Part shown: piece by piece, positions 22,658 to 24,661 of the stretch
Position numbering within the stretch: position 1 is the stretch's first letter
Layout of the letters: each line of letters opens with the position of its first letter
Source: Clostridiales bacterium
GTDB taxonomy: Bacteria; Bacillota; Clostridia; Oscillospirales; CAG-382
Direction of reading: 5' to 3'
Assembly (NCBI GenBank): GCA_004553575.1
Contig: SFLA01000019.1
Location: 1-24,661, forward strand
DNA length: 24,661 nt
The notes under the pieces: model-generated
What the model saw: only the letters and a program-made list of their open reading frames with translations
Told to the model about the DNA's origin: nothing
The model's database searches: none
Position numbers and translations under genes: made by a program

Positions 22658-24661
22658 ATGTCAACGGAATCCGAAAACAAATTGCTCGAGGTGGCGTGCC
22701 GAATACGCGAAATGCGCGAGATTGACGGCATATCCGCCGAGCAGATGGCAATGAAAACGGGAGTAACTGCCGATGAGTACCGCGAGTACGAATCCGGCGA
22801 AAAGGATTTTCCGTTCTCGTTCATTCATAAATGCTCGCTCGTGTTCGGTATCGGTATAACCGATTTGCTCGAGGGTCAGAGCGCCCACCTGTCCTCATAT
22901 ACCGTAACCCGAAAGGGCGAGGGACAGGAGACGGCAAAGGAGGACGGTATCGAGATAAAAAGTCTTGCTCCGTTGTTCCGCAAAAAGATAGCCGAGCCGT
23001 ACTGGGTTAAATACGATTACGACGAGAAGCTTCAGAACGAGCCGATTCACCTCGCCACCCATTCCGGCCAGGAATTCGACCTCATAATGAGCGGCAGACT
23101 TAAGGTACAGATAGGCGATCATATCGAGTATCTCAACGAGGGCGACAGTATCTACTACAACAGTTCCACGCCCCACGGTATGATAGCCGTTGACGGCAGG
23201 GATTGCCTGTTTGTGGCTGTCGTGCTTCCCGGCGAGGACGTGGCCGAGACTGTCGTCCGCGAAACGCTCCGTCCGGCCGGTGCGGCAAGGAATCTTGTAA
23301 GCGATAAGTTCTGCGTGCCTGTCGAGAACGCCGAAGGCGGTCTTGAAAGCATATCCTTCCGCAACGAGGACAGCTTCAACTTTGCGTTTGACGTCGTTGA
23401 CGCGATTGCGAAAAAATCCCCCGATAAGCTTGCGATGCTTCATATCGATAAAAACGGAACAGAGCGCAGGTTCACCTTCCGCGATATGAAGCGGTATTCG
23501 AATATGTGCGCCAATTACTTCAAGTCGCTCGGCATCAAGAAGGGCGACCGCGTCATGCTCGTGCTCAAGCGCCATTATCAGTTCTGGTTCGCAATCATCG
23601 CGCTGCACAAGCTCGGTGCAATAGCGATTCCCGCTACCTGCCAACTGCTCGCACACGATTTCGAATACCGGTTCAATGCGGCGGGCGTAAGCACGATTAT
23701 CTGTACTGCCGACGGCGATGCCGCGGAGCAGGCGGATATAGCCCAGAAGAGCTGTCCGTCCCTGAAAAATAAACTGATCGTCGGCGGCAAGCGTGACGGC
23801 TGGCGCGATTTCGACGAGGATTACGGGCTGTTCAGCGCGCATTTCTACCGCAGCGACGAAACTCCCTGCGGCGACGACCCTATGCTGATGTTCTTTACCT
23901 CGGGAACCACCGGATATCCCAAAATAGCAATGCACAGCTACAAGTATCCGCTGGGCCATTACATAACCGCGAAATACTGGCACGGCGTGTACGAGGACGG
24001 TCTTCACTTTACCATATCCGATACCGGCTGGGGCAAAGCGCTGTGGGGCAAGCTGTACGGTCAGTGGCTGTGCGAGGGTGCGGTGTTCACATATGATTTC
24101 GACCGTTTCCACGCTTCGGACATACTGCCGATGTTCGCAAAGTACAACATAACCACCTTCTGTGCGCCACCCACGATGCTGAGGATGATGGTCGCGACCG
24201 GACTCCGTATTATGGAAGGATTCGGTCAGACCGAGCTTACTCTGTGCATAGCGAATCTGGTGGGCACCGAGTGCAAGCCCGGATCAATGGGCAAAGCGGT
24301 TCCGCTGTATGATATCTCGCTTCTCGATTCGGACGGAAACCCCGTCGCGCCCGGAAAGCCCGGAGAGATAGTCGTAAAGACATCGGAAAAGGTGCCCTGC
24401 GGACTGTTCCTCGGCTATTACAACGATGCCGAAAAGACCGCGGAGGTATGGCACGACGGATATTACCACACCGGAGATATAGCCTGGCGCGACGAGGACG
24501 GCTTCTACTGGTATGTGGGCAGAGCCGACGACGTTATCAAATCGTCCGGCTACCGCATAGGTCCGTTCGAGATAGAGAGCGTAATAATGGAGCTTCCGTA
24601 CGTTCTGGAATGCGGCGTGTCCGCCGCTCCGGACGAGGTGAGAGGGCAGGTGGTCAAGGCG
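22658..24661 (+). CDS. XRE HTH / cupin / acyl-CoA synthetase (ANL) fusion, 3' end outside window, possible internal deletion
   Basis: 668 codons read without a stop to the window edge. GGAGGG lies 7 bases before the ATG at 22658; the ATG at 22653 is in another frame. Residues 8-66 form an XRE-type helix-turn-helix (MREIDGISAEQMAMKTGV...YREYESGE), about 95-195 a cupin (LNEGDSIYYNSSTPHG), and from about 210 an AMP-forming acyl-CoA synthetase. P-loop TSGTTGYPK is at 414-422, GFGQTE at 521-526 and TGDIAW...GRADDVIKSSGYRIGPFEIE near the end; the C-terminal catalytic Lys is off the window. Between CAPPTMLRMM and ATGLRIMEGFGQTE (about residue 511) the usual 30-35 residues containing the AGE-type adenine-binding segment are missing in frame. 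It is controlled by the T-box upstream. Substrate unknown; a branched-chain or aromatic acid is likely. Confidence 0.88.
   Translation, partial: MSTESENKLLEVACRIREMREIDGISAEQMAMKTGVTADEYREYESGEKDFPFSFIHKCSLVFGIGITDLLEGQSAHLSSYTVTRKGEGQETAKEDGIEIKSLAPLFRKKIAEPYWVKYDYDEKLQNEPIHLATHSGQEFDLIMSGRLKVQIGDHIEYLNEGDSIYYNSSTPHGMIAVDGRDCLFVAVVLPGEDVAETVVRETLRPAGAARNLVSDKFCVPVENAEGGLESISFRNEDSFNFAFDVVDAIAKKSPDKLAMLHIDKNGTERRFTFRDMKRYSNMCANYFKSLGIKKGDRVMLVLKRHYQFWFAIIALHKLGAIAIPATCQLLAHDFEYRFNAAGVSTIICTADGDAAEQADIAQKSCPSLKNKLIVGGKRDGWRDFDEDYGLFSAHFYRSDETPCGDDPMLMFFTSGTTGYPKIAMHSYKYPLGHYITAKYWHGVYEDGLHFTISDTGWGKALWGKLYGQWLCEGAVFTYDFDRFHASDILPMFAKYNITTFCAPPTMLRMMVATGLRIMEGFGQTELTLCIANLVGTECKPGSMGKAVPLYDISLLDSDGNPVAPGKPGEIVVKTSEKVPCGLFLGYYNDAEKTAEVWHDGYYHTGDIAWRDEDGFYWYVGRADDVIKSSGYRIGPFEIESVIMELPYVLECGVSAAPDEVRGQVVKA

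Noticed and set aside
22895..24112. 405-codon open frame on the minus strand
   Set aside because: It lies entirely opposite the HTH/cupin/synthetase gene, which has clear domains, a ribosome binding site and a T-box; the opposite frame has no recognisable motif.
1..24661. CRISPR arrays, tRNA or rRNA genes, transposases and phage genes
   Set aside because: No direct-repeat series, cloverleaf sequence or integrase/transposase motif was seen on either strand. Scan was by eye, so a short degenerate element could be missed.

Overview
The window looks like a chromosomal segment from an anaerobic, probably gut-dwelling clostridial Firmicute (an Oscillospiraceae-like lineage is my guess). The evidence is the combination of a T-box leader, a ZTP riboswitch, strong AGGAGG-type ribosome binding sites, formate-tetrahydrofolate ligase, a single-chain PurL of about 1230 residues, an iron-sulfur type PurF, and an archaeal-type PurO in place of the PurH cyclohydrolase domain. 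No rRNA, tRNA, insertion sequence or CRISPR array is visible. Layout, left to right: (1) 1-84, the start of a LysR-type regulator running off the left edge, with its own promoter. (2) 355-1344, a minus-strand cytosolic protein that looks like a degenerate PAS/histidine-kinase relative, with a very good promoter and a terminator. (3) 1658-2491, a plus-strand Mrp/NBP35-type Fe-S carrier ATPase, closed by a hairpin terminator that also closes the opposing purine operon. (4) 2538-16972, one eleven-gene minus-strand operon in transcription order purE-purC-purF-purM-purN-purO-purB-purH(AICAR transformylase only)-purD-purL-fhs. It covers the route from PRPP to IMP, except that no purK is present, and adds the enzyme that makes 10-formyl-THF. 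Its leader (16973-17162) has an extended -10 promoter, a ZTP (pfl) riboswitch and an intrinsic terminator whose stem overlaps the aptamer. (5) 17281-22217, a tightly coupled minus-strand trio: a TerB-N/TerB-C protein, a BrxD-like P-loop ATPase and an Lhr/BrxHI-like helicase. It resembles part of a BREX-type defence locus but lacks the methyltransferase and PglZ. (6) 22308-24661, a plus-strand promoter, a T-box leader whose specifier I read as AUC (isoleucine), and an open-ended gene for an XRE helix-turn-helix/cupin/acyl-CoA synthetase fusion that appears to lack about 30-35 residues in its adenylation domain. How the parts work together: ZMP/ZTP build up when 10-formyl-THF is short, and the riboswitch should then allow transcription of the whole purine operon including fhs, which restores the folate donor used by PurN and the AICAR transformylase. 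The T-box gene suggests that uncharged tRNA-Ile switches on activation of an acid; synthesis of isoleucine from 2-methylbutyrate by reductive carboxylation is a testable explanation. The TerB/ATPase/helicase trio is the best candidate for a little-characterised system and is most likely DNA-directed defence.
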